Assembly: GCA_014729495.1 (NCBI GenBank)
Contig: WJJV01000071.1
Coordinates: 1-12,802 of the forward strand
Direction of reading: 5' to 3'
Length of the DNA stretch: 12,802 nt
Origin: Candidatus Woesearchaeota archaeon
GTDB lineage: Archaea > Nanobdellota > Nanobdellia > Woesearchaeales > UBA12501
Each line of letters opens with the position of its first letter. The first letter of the stretch is position 1. This document shows, in pieces, positions 5,169-12,221 of this stretch. Position numbers and translations under genes: made by a program. Below the pieces are notes generated by a model, which did not search any database, was not told the origin of the DNA, and worked only from the letters and a program-made list of their open reading frames with translations.

Positions 5169-6902
5169 TCATCTTGCCAGCACCTCTTTTGCCTTGTCAT
5201 ATATCTCATGCGGAAGCACCTGCCTTCCAGTATAATTCGCAAGACTGCGGTCAATGCATACTCCAGTGTACTGCATTATGATCCCTCCAAGCTGGAGGTC
5301 ATGGTTCTGCTCTACAATAAGAGTCTTCTTTGCTGACTCAAGCATCTTTCTGACAGATTCTGCCTTGAAAGGAAGAATATGAGTTATATGGATGAAGTTT
5401 GCATTTATGCTTTCCTTCTCAAGAAACTTCATTGCCTCAAGCACAGCTCCTTTTGTGCTGCCCCATGCAATAAGTGTTATGTCTGCATCTTCAGGACCAT
5501 ACACTGACGGATCAGGAATCTCACTGATGATGCTCTCAGTCTTCCTGATTCTCTTGTCATTCATTGCAGTCCTGTTCTCAGGACTCTCTGAATTCCAGCC
5601 ATACTCATCCCTCTCATAGGATGATGTCCTGAAGACAGTCCCCTCCTGGCCGGGCAATGCTCTCGGAGAGACTCCATTGTCTGTTATCATGAATCTTCTG
5701 AACTCGCCGTCATTCCACTCAGGAACAAGGAATCCCCTGTCTATCTCATAATCAATATTGAACCTGTTCTTTTCACTGCTCTTGTGGCTTTCTGAAAGAT
5801 GCTTGTCAGACATCACAATAACAGGTATCTGGTACTTCTCTGCAAGATTGAATGCCTTGGCAGTGAGGGTGAAGGCCTCTTCAACATCTCCAGGAGCCAT
5901 TATCACCCTTGGGAATTCTCCCTGTGAAGCATGCATCGCAAACCTCAGGTCAGCCTGCTCTGTTCTTGTGGCCAGTCCTGTGCTCGGGCCTGCTCTCTGG
6001 CACAAAGCTATGACAAGAGGAGTCTCTGTAAGTGCAGCAAGACCAAGCCCTTCTGACATAAGGCAGAATCCCCCTCCTGATGTGGCAGTCATTGCCCTTG
6101 CCCCTGCGAATGATGCGCCGATAGCTGTATGGATAGCTGATATCTCATCCTCTGTCTGCTTTACAACAACCCCTTTGCTCAGCTCATGGGCTGCCATGTA
6201 ATGAAGTATTGATGATGCAGGCGTCATGGGATATGCAGAGTAGAATCTGCATCCTGCCCTTATCGCTCCCATAGCTATTGCATCATTTCCTGTAAGAAGA
6301 ATCATTCCTTTGTCTGAAGACGGACTGAGCTTTGACCTGAAATTGTTGTTGTAGTTGGCTCGGGCATTATTGTATCCATCTCTTGCAGACTCTATGTTGC
6401 TGTTCACGACATCCTTACCCTTATCGCTGAACTCATCCTTTATAACCCCTTCAAGTATTCCCAGATCATAATCAACAATTGCCATAGTCGCTCCGAGAGC
6501 GACAGTGTTCATCATGAGCTCATTGCCGTGCTCCTTTGCTATCTCCAGAAGAGGGATATCATACATTCTTATGTCCTTCCTGACATCACCTTCATTTATC
6601 TCTGTCTCAGAGCTGTCATATATTATAGCCCCTCTTTCAGTGACCTTGTCCTTATGCTTATCCACTGTCTCCTTGTTCAATGCAACAAGGATATCAATAA
6701 GCTCTATGTGAGAGTGAATCTCATCTTCCTCTACTCTCACATGATATGTGTTATGGCCTCCCCTTATGAGAGAAGGATATTCAACAGAATCAAATACATG
6801 AAGCCCTCCTCTTACGCAGGACTTCGAGAATATCATGCCGGTTACCATGATGCCATATCCGGCCTTGCCTCCAATCATCCATGTCAGTTTGTTCTCTGCC
6901 AA
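5169..6902 (-). CDS. korA: 2-oxoacid:ferredoxin oxidoreductase, fused gamma-alpha subunit
   Basis: This 577-residue protein joins a gamma domain (about 1-185; IGGKAGYGI at 10-18, EYPSLIRGGHNTYHVRV at 41-57) to an alpha pyrimidine-binding and transketolase-C-like part (about 198-577). YPMTPAS (224-230) is the family's YPITPSS signature near the 2-oxoacid and CoA. QRAGPSTGLATRTEQADL (302-319) is also typical. The fused gamma-alpha layout, with a separate beta gene next to it, is that of archaeal two-subunit OFORs and some bacterial KorAB. The start is TTG 6902 with an AAGGGGT site before it. ATG 6878 (M9) is an alternative that would cut into the first strand. It lies 34 bases after the ferredoxin gene. 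A TATA-like GATATAAAA in that gap may give a second promoter. Substrate is not determined. Confidence 0.92.
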   Translation of the reverse strand: MAENKLTWMIGGKAGYGIMVTGMIFSKSCVRGGLHVFDSVEYPSLIRGGHNTYHVRVEEDEIHSHIELIDILVALNKETVDKHKDKVTERGAIIYDSSETEINEGDVRKDIRMYDIPLLEIAKEHGNELMMNTVALGATMAIVDYDLGILEGVIKDEFSDKGKDVVNSNIESARDGYNNARANYNNNFRSKLSPSSDKGMILLTGNDAIAMGAIRAGCRFYSAYPMTPASSILHYMAAHELSKGVVVKQTEDEISAIHTAIGASFAGARAMTATSGGGFCLMSEGLGLAALTETPLVIALCQRAGPSTGLATRTEQADLRFAMHASQGEFPRVIMAPGDVEEAFTLTAKAFNLAEKYQIPVIVMSDKHLSESHKSSEKNRFNIDYEIDRGFLVPEWNDGEFRRFMITDNGVSPRALPGQEGTVFRTSSYERDEYGWNSESPENRTAMNDKRIRKTESIISEIPDPSVYGPEDADITLIAWGSTKGAVLEAMKFLEKESINANFIHITHILPFKAESVRKMLESAKKTLIVEQNHDLQLGGIIMQYTGVCIDRSLANYTGRQVLPHEIYDKAKEVLAR

Positions 6903-6904
6903 TA

Positions 6905-6920
6905 CTACCCCTTTTTATAT
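6905..6920 (-). promoter_or_regulatory. TATA-like and ribosome-binding elements before the OFOR alpha gene
   Basis: In the mRNA sense, ATATAAAAAGGGGTAG lies just before the TTG start at 6902. GGGGT can pair with the 16S tail with one G-U pair and supports the TTG start. ATATAAAA could also be an internal TATA box, but at this distance transcription would start inside the gene near 6888, so the ribosome-binding reading is preferred. Confidence 0.35.
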
Positions 6921-6936
6921 CTTGCTTGAGAGATTC

Positions 6937-7161
6937 TTATATGAGCTTCTCTCCATTCTCAGTGTTCTTTATATGTATAGCATTAACAGGGCATGCTTTT
7001 GCAGCATTCATGTTGCATTCAAGCTGGTCCTCTTCAATGTCCTTTGTGCTGCAGTCTGACTTTCCGTCATCTTTCATCTCCCAGTTGTCTGGGCATTCCT
7101 CATTGCATGACCTTGCTCCAATGCACTTGTCCCTCTCAAACTCAATCCTGTATTTTGCCAT
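6937..7161 (-). CDS. Single-cluster ferredoxin with one missing iron ligand
   Basis: This 74-residue protein is a small iron-sulfur electron carrier and the likely acceptor for the OFOR encoded downstream. The order C13-I-G-A16-R-S-C19-N-E-E-C23-P, then C49 and ACPVNAI (C57), lines up with Pyrococcus furiosus ferredoxin. There C11, D14, C17 and C56 hold the cluster and C21-C48 form a disulfide. Here C13, C19 and C57 are the likely cluster ligands, C23 and C49 the probable disulfide pair, and position 16 is alanine instead of Asp or Cys. Three ligands suggest a [3Fe-4S] cluster or a labile fourth iron (inference). C37 is extra. The start at 7161 has a strong GAGGTGAT site (7165-7172), and the gene begins 18 bases after the hemerythrin-like gene's stop. 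Confidence 0.88.
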   Translation of the reverse strand: MAKYRIEFERDKCIGARSCNEECPDNWEMKDDGKSDCSTKDIEEDQLECNMNAAKACPVNAIHIKNTENGEKLI

Positions 7162-7164
7162 ATA

Positions 7165-7172
7165 ATCACCTC
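7165..7172 (-). promoter_or_regulatory. Strong ribosome binding site of the ferredoxin gene
   Basis: GAGGTGAT in the mRNA sense, 3 bases before ATG 7161, is a full match to the archaeal 16S anti-Shine-Dalgarno. It fixes this start and shows the gene is translated from an internal position of a polycistronic message. Confidence 0.7.
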
Positions 7173-7179
7173 ACTATAT

Positions 7180-7806
7180 TCATGCTTTATCAGACATTTC
7201 TTTCTCCATGTCTTCTGCGACCTGCCTGTACTTGTCATGTATCTGCTTCCTGTCAAAATCATTGAACTCCTCAATCATGCAGTATTTCTCATCATCAGTG
7301 AAATGATCCATGACAGGAATGAAAAAATGATTATCTTCCCTGTCAATGTGATCAGGATAGAGCTCTGAAAGCTCTTTCATCATTCCAGCAGCAGTGTCAG
7401 CATCGTTTTTCTGTCCTGCCTTCTCAAGCTCTCCTATGAGCTGTCTTGCTTTCTTATGGTCATCAATAAGACCGTTCATCATGTCTTCCCGGTCTTTAGG
7501 GATATCCTTGTCCTTGAGTCTTGCAAAGAGTATGTCCTCCTCTTTGCCATGATGGCACTTGTCTGCATAAATGCGGAAGAAATCAATTATTTTCACTATA
7601 AAGACATTATCTATGTCTTTGTTTTCCTGCAGTCTCTGCGCTTCCTTTGCAAGCATAGCAACCCCTTTCTCAATCACCCTGTGCTCAGCCATGAGAGGGC
7701 CGAAAGGTTTAGTGACATGCTTTACCTCTCTCAGCTTATCACATCCAGGGCATCTGCCTGGTTCTTTTGACTCGTCCCCGCATTCAGGGCACATGTATAA
7801 TGCCAT
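7180..7806 (-). CDS. Hemerythrin-like diiron protein with N-terminal zinc-ribbon-type metal site
   Basis: This 208-residue protein has two parts. Residues 5-24 (MCPECG...PGRCPGCDKL) form a CxxC-x9-CxxC knuckle resembling heavy-metal-binding or rubrerythrin-type short ribbons. Residues about 36-200 form a four-helix hemerythrin-like domain with ligands in the expected order: H42, H86-x3-E90, H117 and H153-x3-E157. Such domains bind O2 or NO reversibly, or sense oxygen or iron, and they are cytoplasmic. It is the first gene of a minus-strand run leading to ferredoxin and OFOR, all of which contain oxygen-labile clusters. Oxygen scavenging or sensing for the operon is therefore a reasonable inference. 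The start ATG 7806 has an AGGT-containing leader and a TATA-like ATATTAATA about 45 bases upstream, near an imperfect inverted repeat. Confidence 0.87.
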   Translation of the reverse strand: MALYMCPECGDESKEPGRCPGCDKLREVKHVTKPFGPLMAEHRVIEKGVAMLAKEAQRLQENKDIDNVFIVKIIDFFRIYADKCHHGKEEDILFARLKDKDIPKDREDMMNGLIDDHKKARQLIGELEKAGQKNDADTAAGMMKELSELYPDHIDREDNHFFIPVMDHFTDDEKYCMIEEFNDFDRKQIHDKYRQVAEDMEKEMSDKA

Positions 7807-7825
7807 TAATATACCTGCCTTGCAT

Positions 7826-7854
7826 ATATTGATAATGTCTTTGCTTATTAATAT
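7826..7854. promoter_or_regulatory. Promoter region of the hemerythrin-led operon with imperfect dyad
   Basis: ATATTGATAA (7826-7835) and TTATTAATAT (7845-7854) are reverse complements with one mismatch and a 9-base spacer. On the minus strand the outer arm reads ATATTAATA, a plausible TATA box giving a leader of about 16 bases before ATG 7806. The dyad overlapping it could be an operator or simply AT-rich symmetry. Confidence 0.3.
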
Positions 7855-7869
7855 TTTGCCTGAATGATA

Positions 7870-9531
7870 TCACTTATGATATGCATCAAGTATATACTGC
7901 TGCATCATCCTGTGCGTGTTGAAGAATGATGCATTGATGGCAATGCAGTGCTTCATCATGTCAATCCATTCTTTCCTCTTTCCATAAAACATTGGTATGA
8001 CCTTCTCTCTGAGCTTGGTGTAAAAGTCCTCTGCTTCATCTTCTGGACCAACATCTTTGTCAAATTCAGGATCAAGCGGATGAAGTCCTATGCTCCATCC
8101 TGTCACTCCTTCAATATGCCCTTCAAGCCACCAGCCGTCAAGAGTCGACATCTGCGGAACCCCGTTCAATGCAGCCTTCATTCCAGAAGTGCCTGATGCC
8201 TCATAAGGCCTCTGAGGATTGTTCAGCCAGAGGTCGCATCCTGACACCATGAGCTTTGCTGTCTCTATATCATAATCCTCAAGGAACACAATCCTTACTT
8301 TCCCTCTGAAGTCTTCTGAAGCTTTCACTATCCTCCTTATGAGATCGCTTCCTTTCTTGTCATGAGGATGCGCCTTTCCTGAGAATATAACCTGGATGTC
8401 ACCTTTCTCTTCTGCGATCTTTTTCAGTCTTTTTGAATCATGGATTATGAGGTCAGGTCTTTTGTATTCAACAAACCTTCTTGCGAATCCTATAGTGAAC
8501 CTTGCAGGATGGAACTGCACATCAGTCCTCTGCTTGACAGCATCAAGCAGTGCCTGCTTTGCCTCTATGTGCGCATTCCACATCTCATCATCAGGCACGT
8601 TCATCACAGACCTTAGACTGTAAGGATCCTCTTTCCAGTCAGGGATGTACTTGTCAAAAAGCTTCTGCAGCGGTTCAGCTGCCCAGAAATGCGTGTGGAT
8701 GCCATTGGATATGGATTCTATTTCATGGCCTGGAAACATGCTCTTTGACACCTTCATATGCTTTCTTGCAACACCATTGACATATCCGCTGAACCTGAGG
8801 CCGAGATGGGTCATGTTGAGATGATGATCATCAAATATCCTCACATCAGGATTATCAGGAATGTACTCTCTTACCATGTCCATTATGATATCCTTGTCAA
8901 ATTTGTCATGACCTGCATCAACAGGAGTGTGGGTCGTGAACACACACATCTTCCTTATGTCCTCAAGAGAAATGTCCCTGTAAAGGGCAAGCGTGAGGAA
9001 TGATGAGTGGCCTTCATTCATGTGATACTTTTCAACATTGCATCCAAGTTTCTTAAGCATCTCAACCCCTCCTATGCCAAGCACCATCTCCTGCGCTATC
9101 CTGTGGCGGTGATCACCATAGTAGAGCCTGTCAGTTATCTGCCTTGCCAGATCATTGTTGGAGTCAAGGTCTGTGTCAAGAAAAAGAAGAGGAACCTTTG
9201 CACCTGTGACTCCTTCAACCTCATAGAGCCAGCATCCTATCCTGACATCCTCATTGCCTATCTTTATAGTGACCTCATCAGGAAGCTTCTTAAGATGATC
9301 ATCTGGATTCCATTCCTGCGGCTTTTCAGACTGGCCTCTGTCTGTTATCTTCTGCCTGAAATATCCTTTCCTGTAGAGAAGCGTGATTCCGACCATGGGG
9401 TGTTCAAGATCAGCCGCGCTCTTAAGAGCATCGCCGGCAAGAACCCCTAGACCTCCAGCATAAGTGGGGATATCGCTTCTCACTCCTACTTCCATGCTGA
9501 AATATGCTATCCTTATGTCATTAAAGTCCAT
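7870..9531 (-). CDS. glgP: Alpha-glucan (glycogen/maltodextrin) phosphorylase, GT35
   Basis: This 553-residue cytoplasmic enzyme splits terminal glucose from alpha-1,4-glucans with phosphate, giving glucose 1-phosphate. It opens with IAYFSMEVGVRSDIPTYAGGLGVLAGDALKS (here IAYFSMEVG, 8-16, and YAGGLGVLAGD, 24-34), typical of the TIGR02094 GlgP group. HMNEGHSS and THTPVDAGHD mark the middle, and RRFVEYKRPDL lies in the C-terminal half. EASGTSGMK ends at K452, the expected pyridoxal-phosphate lysine. It is shorter than classical phosphorylases of about 800 residues and lacks the N-terminal extension many archaeal and bacterial relatives carry, but the core looks complete. It has its own BRE/TATA promoter (9567-9580) and a GGGGT site before ATG 9531. 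The neighbouring GlmU-like enzyme uses the hexose-phosphate pool this enzyme feeds. Confidence 0.93.
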   Translation of the reverse strand: MDFNDIRIAYFSMEVGVRSDIPTYAGGLGVLAGDALKSAADLEHPMVGITLLYRKGYFRQKITDRGQSEKPQEWNPDDHLKKLPDEVTIKIGNEDVRIGCWLYEVEGVTGAKVPLLFLDTDLDSNNDLARQITDRLYYGDHRHRIAQEMVLGIGGVEMLKKLGCNVEKYHMNEGHSSFLTLALYRDISLEDIRKMCVFTTHTPVDAGHDKFDKDIIMDMVREYIPDNPDVRIFDDHHLNMTHLGLRFSGYVNGVARKHMKVSKSMFPGHEIESISNGIHTHFWAAEPLQKLFDKYIPDWKEDPYSLRSVMNVPDDEMWNAHIEAKQALLDAVKQRTDVQFHPARFTIGFARRFVEYKRPDLIIHDSKRLKKIAEEKGDIQVIFSGKAHPHDKKGSDLIRRIVKASEDFRGKVRIVFLEDYDIETAKLMVSGCDLWLNNPQRPYEASGTSGMKAALNGVPQMSTLDGWWLEGHIEGVTGWSIGLHPLDPEFDKDVGPEDEAEDFYTKLREKVIPMFYGKRKEWIDMMKHCIAINASFFNTHRMMQQYILDAYHK

Positions 9532-9566
9532 TATTAACCCCTTTTTATTCAGTGTAATGAGAATGT

Positions 9567-9580
9567 GTTTTTAAGGTTTC
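9567..9580 (-). promoter_or_regulatory. BRE/TATA promoter of glgP
   Basis: In the mRNA sense GAAACC followed by TTAAAAAC resembles the element before the phosphoesterase gene (AAAACC-TTATAAA). A start of transcription about 30 bases on (near 9544) would leave a leader of about 13 bases containing the AAGGGGTT ribosome-binding stretch before ATG 9531. Confidence 0.5.
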
Positions 9581-9603
9581 TGGTGCATGCAAGCAAATGA
9601 ATA

Positions 9604-10152
9604 TCAATATCTATTCTTCAAAATGAGCATAATACCCTCATGCTTTTTCCTGCCGAGCTCTTCAGCTTCAGGCATTATGCAGGCCTTTTTCCAGTACTTT
9701 TCATACTTCTGCTTCAGCCTCTCTCTTGCCTCTTCAACATCCAGGCCTCTCTTTACAAATGAAGTCCTTGCATGGACAAGAAACATATCAAAGTGAGACA
9801 GAGCATCTGCAGCATATAATATCTTCTCTTCTTTTGTTTCCGGAGGCCTGCCTGCTCTGCTTGAATGCTTTAAGATACAAGCGCTGACCTTCTTTATTAT
9901 CTCATCAGAATATCCCATCTCCTTCAGTATCTCTTCGGCTTTCCTTGAGCCTGTCAGACTATGGTCAGGGTCTTTGTCCCTTATCTTAGTGATATCATGC
10001 AGCCAGGCAGCAAGCTCAACTGCCTCAGAATCAGCTCCTGTCTTCTCAGCCAATATTTTAGAATATTTCACAACACCTTCAATATGCTCTTTCCATTCCC
10101 AGTCTGAACTTTCGCAAAGCTCAAGGATCATTGATTTGATTTTTTCTATCAT
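9604..10152 (-). CDS. HD-domain phosphohydrolase
   Basis: This 182-residue protein carries the metal-dependent HD signature: H23 in helix 1, H52-D53 (AAWLHDITK), H64 and H96 in following helices, and D116 (LYAADALSHFD). The layout resembles small YpgQ/YedJ-type HD hydrolases, which act on nucleotides or other phosphate esters. The substrate is not evident. The C-terminal third is a charged helical region (about 128-180). There are no membrane segments. ATG 10152 starts 4 bases after the DUF2283 stop without a clear ribosome binding site, which points to translational coupling. It is the last gene of the GlmU-like operon. Downstream glgP has its own promoter. Confidence 0.85.
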   Translation of the reverse strand: MIEKIKSMILELCESSDWEWKEHIEGVVKYSKILAEKTGADSEAVELAAWLHDITKIRDKDPDHSLTGSRKAEEILKEMGYSDEIIKKVSACILKHSSRAGRPPETKEEKILYAADALSHFDMFLVHARTSFVKRGLDVEEARERLKQKYEKYWKKACIMPEAEELGRKKHEGIMLILKNRY

Positions 10153-10156
10153 GGGA

Positions 10157-10489
10157 CTAACACACAGCCAAAGGAACAGCTATCTTGACAGGCATCTCCT
10201 CCTTGAGATCTCTTGATTTTATTACAATGCTGACAATGATGCTGTCTGGTTTGATAGTTGCATTAAAATCAGCGTTCTCGATATTCTCCAGCATCTCCCT
10301 GCCTATCTTAAATTCCTTAAAGAATTTTGAGGCATTCATCACCTCTATTCCCCTCACTCTTTCTTTTGTGGAAATATCAAGCACGAAATCCCCTGCATCT
10401 ATATTGCTTTTGAATCTTTCATCGCTTGAAAATCCCTTGTGCACTGCAAGGATGTCATTCTCCATGTCATAAGATATGCGCTTTGCCAT
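10157..10489 (-). CDS. DUF2283 family protein
   Basis: This small protein of unknown function has 110 residues from ATG 10489. The order MAKRISYDMENDILAV, GDFVLDIS, then VRGIEVMNASKFF is the DUF2283 signature (YDxxxDIL followed by a GIEIxxAS motif). A long strand-rich C-terminus (SIIVSIVIKSRD, PVKIAVPLAV) follows, giving a somewhat longer protein than the usual short members. ATG 10501 in the same frame would add four residues and overlap the end of the upstream gene. The later ATG is preferred because family members begin right at the YD motif, but no ribosome binding site decides it. It sits between the GlmU-like and HD genes and is probably co-transcribed with both. Confidence 0.78.
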   Translation of the reverse strand: MAKRISYDMENDILAVHKGFSSDERFKSNIDAGDFVLDISTKERVRGIEVMNASKFFKEFKIGREMLENIENADFNATIKPDSIIVSIVIKSRDLKEEMPVKIAVPLAVC

Positions 10490-10490
10490 G

Positions 10491-11714
10491 CTATTCAACA
10501 TCCTTCTTCACAACCTCGCCAGGCAGTGTTGTCTTTCCTGGCCAGATCTTTCGTCCTGGATATATGATTGTCTTTATTCCGAGCCTTGCGCCGTCTCCGA
10601 TGACTGTGCCGAACTTCTTCAGTCCTGTCTCAACAAGCTCTTCCTTTATCTCTCCTTCAACCTCTTTCTTTGCAGAGCTTCTTATGATTCCCTTGTCATG
10701 CCTCAGGCTTCCTGTGATCGTGCCTGCTGCTACATTCACATTCTCTCCGATTATAGAATCGCCGATGTAGGAGAGATGCGGAACAGCAGAGTTGTCCATT
10801 ATTATGCAGTTCTTTATCTCAACTTCGTGGCCAATCTTGACATTGTTGCCGATAGATGTGAATGGCCGTAGATAAGCATTAGGCCCGATTGAGCAATCCT
10901 CTCCGATTATCACAGGCCCTTCAATATAGACATTTGACTTGATGACAGTTCCCTTTCCAATCACAACAGCTCCTTTGATTGTTACATTCTGCTCAAGCTC
11001 TCCTTTATTATCTTCTTTTATTGAAGAAAGCATGAATTCATTTGCAGGAAGCAGATCCCATGGATATGCTACAGGAAACCAGTTCTCTGCTTCAACACAT
11101 CTGACAGTCTCATTCTTCATGAGTTCAGAGATGAAATCAGTTATCTCAATCTCTCCTCTCTCTGATTCATCAACATCATCCTCAAGATCAAATACTCTCT
11201 TGTCAAGCTTATAACATCCCAGATTAGCGATGTCTGACACAAACTCATCTGGCTTCTCAATAAGCTTCTCTGCAGTGCCCTTCTTGACGACATAGACACC
11301 GAATTTTGAAGGGTCTTTAACTTTCTTGACCATTACTGCGTATTTCTCAGAAGCAAGCTTCCTGATATCTTCTGCAAAGAACAGGTCATCACCATTCATT
11401 ATTATGAAATCAGAATCTCCTAGATGGTCCTTTACTGTCAGCAGTGCATGGCCAGTGCCTTTCTGCTCCTTCTGCTCAGCATAGGTTATCCTCAGGCCAT
11501 TGAACTCCTTGCCGAACTCCTGCTTTATCATCTCAGCCTTGTAGCCCACAACAATGATTATCTCATCAAACAATCCTGTCTCTTTCAGCTGCTCAAGATT
11601 ATGCTGAAGTATTGTCTTATTCGCAACAGTAAGCAGAGGTTTTGGCCTTGTCAGAGTAAGAGGATGCGTCCTTGTTGACTTCCCTGCTGCCATGAGAACT
11701 GCTTTTATTGCCAT
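10491..11714 (-). CDS. glmU: Bifunctional sugar-1-phosphate nucleotidyltransferase/acetyltransferase (GlmU-like)
   Basis: This 407-residue enzyme should convert glucosamine 1-phosphate and acetyl-CoA to GlcNAc-1-P and then, with UTP, to UDP-GlcNAc, as shown for archaeal relatives of the MJ1101 and ST0452 type. The nucleotidyltransferase domain (about 1-230) has the nucleotide loop LMAAGKSTRTHPLTLTRPKPLL (split: AAGKSTRTHPLT, 9-20, and RPKPLL, 23-28), GTGHALL and the metal-binding NGDDLFF. The C-terminal left-handed beta-helix (about 245-390) shows the hexapeptide rhythm VIGKGTVIKSNVYIEG and the PHLSYIGDSIIGENVNVAAGTITGSLRHD block, which includes acetyltransferase-site residues. Glucose or dTTP use is possible, because archaeal homologues are broad. 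The start ATG 11714 is 31 bases from a TATA box, so the mRNA is probably leaderless. It heads the operon with DUF2283 and HD genes. UDP-GlcNAc would feed cell-surface glycans and glycosylation. Confidence 0.88.
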   Translation of the reverse strand: MAIKAVLMAAGKSTRTHPLTLTRPKPLLTVANKTILQHNLEQLKETGLFDEIIIVVGYKAEMIKQEFGKEFNGLRITYAEQKEQKGTGHALLTVKDHLGDSDFIIMNGDDLFFAEDIRKLASEKYAVMVKKVKDPSKFGVYVVKKGTAEKLIEKPDEFVSDIANLGCYKLDKRVFDLEDDVDESERGEIEITDFISELMKNETVRCVEAENWFPVAYPWDLLPANEFMLSSIKEDNKGELEQNVTIKGAVVIGKGTVIKSNVYIEGPVIIGEDCSIGPNAYLRPFTSIGNNVKIGHEVEIKNCIIMDNSAVPHLSYIGDSIIGENVNVAAGTITGSLRHDKGIIRSSAKKEVEGEIKEELVETGLKKFGTVIGDGARLGIKTIIYPGRKIWPGKTTLPGEVVKKDVE

Positions 11715-11733
11715 ATATCCTGAATCATATATC

Positions 11734-11767
11734 TGAGTATTTAAAGGTTATTGTAAAAAAATACTCA
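11734..11767. promoter_or_regulatory. 9-bp inverted repeat between divergent promoters, candidate operator
   Basis: TGAGTATTT (11734-11742) and AAATACTCA (11759-11767) are perfect reverse complements with a 16-base spacer, placing the arm centres about 25 bases apart. The left arm covers part of the TATA box of the GlmU-like operon, and the right arm lies about 14 bases upstream of the TATA box of the response-regulator gene. Binding could therefore affect both genes. Confidence 0.5.
11738..11751 (-). promoter_or_regulatory. BRE/TATA promoter of the GlmU-like operon
   Basis: In the mRNA sense AATAACC is followed by TTTAAATA, a good TATA box whose first base (11745) is 31 bases before ATG 11714. 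A leaderless transcript is predicted. The box overlaps the left arm of the inverted repeat at 11734-11767. Confidence 0.55.
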
Positions 11768-11780
11768 TACCTCAAAAACA

Positions 11781-11788
11781 TTTATAAG
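11781..11788 (+). promoter_or_regulatory. TATA box of the response-regulator gene
   Basis: TTTATAAG, preceded by AAAAACA, is a good archaeal TATA box. ATG 11811 is exactly 30 bases from its first base, so a leaderless start there is favoured over ATG 11805. Confidence 0.55.
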
Positions 11789-11810
11789 TCAATATCCCTT
11801 ATTCATGCTG

Positions 11811-12176
11811 ATGAAAAAGAGAATACTCATTGTAGAGGATGATGAGAGCCATCAGGAATTCCTCAGGCAGGCATTGAAGGACGACTATGAGCTTGTTGTC
11901 GTTGGCAGGCTGGACAATGCAATGAAAGAGCTGAATAAAGGAAAGTTTGACCTCATGCTTCTTGACATACTCCTTCCTGACGGGTCAGGTGATTCACTAC
12001 TCGCTAAGATAAGGGGCATCCCAAGATTCAACAATCTGAGGGTGATATGCATGACAATTCTCGGCAATCTTGAGGAAGGCATGATACAGCTGGATCCAAG
12101 AGTGAGATGCCTTGCAAAACCATTCAGTGAGAAGACCCTGAAGGAAACAATAAATGAGGTCCTGCCTGAAGAATAA
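11811..12176 (+). CDS. Stand-alone response regulator receiver protein (CheY-like)
   Basis: This 121-residue protein is a single receiver domain that accepts a phosphoryl group from a histidine kinase. The acidic pair D10-D11 (RILIVEDDES), the phospho-acceptor D52 (LMLLDILLPDG), T82 (ICMT) and K103 (LAKPF) are all in the canonical places, so phosphorylation should work. There is no DNA-binding or enzymatic output domain: the protein ends right after the last helix. It must act through a partner. No kinase gene lies in the window. The start at ATG 11811 gives MKKRILIVEDDE and fits the TATA distance; ATG 11805 would add two residues. It diverges from the GlmU-like operon and is followed after 45 bases by an antiporter gene with its own TATA box. 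Confidence 0.9.
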   Translation: MKKRILIVEDDESHQEFLRQALKDDYELVVVGRLDNAMKELNKGKFDLMLLDILLPDGSGDSLLAKIRGIPRFNNLRVICMTILGNLEEGMIQLDPRVRCLAKPFSEKTLKETINEVLPEE

Positions 12177-12193
12177 TCTGTTTCCACTAATTT

Positions 12194-12200
12194 TTTATAA
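12194..12200 (+). promoter_or_regulatory. TATA box of the antiporter gene
   Basis: TTTATAA, within a T-rich run just after the response-regulator stop, lies 28 bases before ATG 12222. It is consistent with another leaderless start. The T run may also help end the upstream transcript. Confidence 0.5.
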
Positions 12201-12221
12201 TACCCTTTCTGATATGATTCT

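Noticed and set aside
4310..5254. Longer form of the OFOR beta gene starting at 5254
   Set aside because: The extra 33 residues overlap the end of the alpha gene and do not look like OFOR sequence. A strong ribosome binding site supports ATG 5155.
11661..11693. Altered nucleotide-binding loop GKSTR instead of GxGTR in the GlmU-like protein
   Set aside because: From memory AAGKSTRT(Y/H)PLT occurs in many archaeal relatives, so it is probably a normal variant rather than a loss of function.
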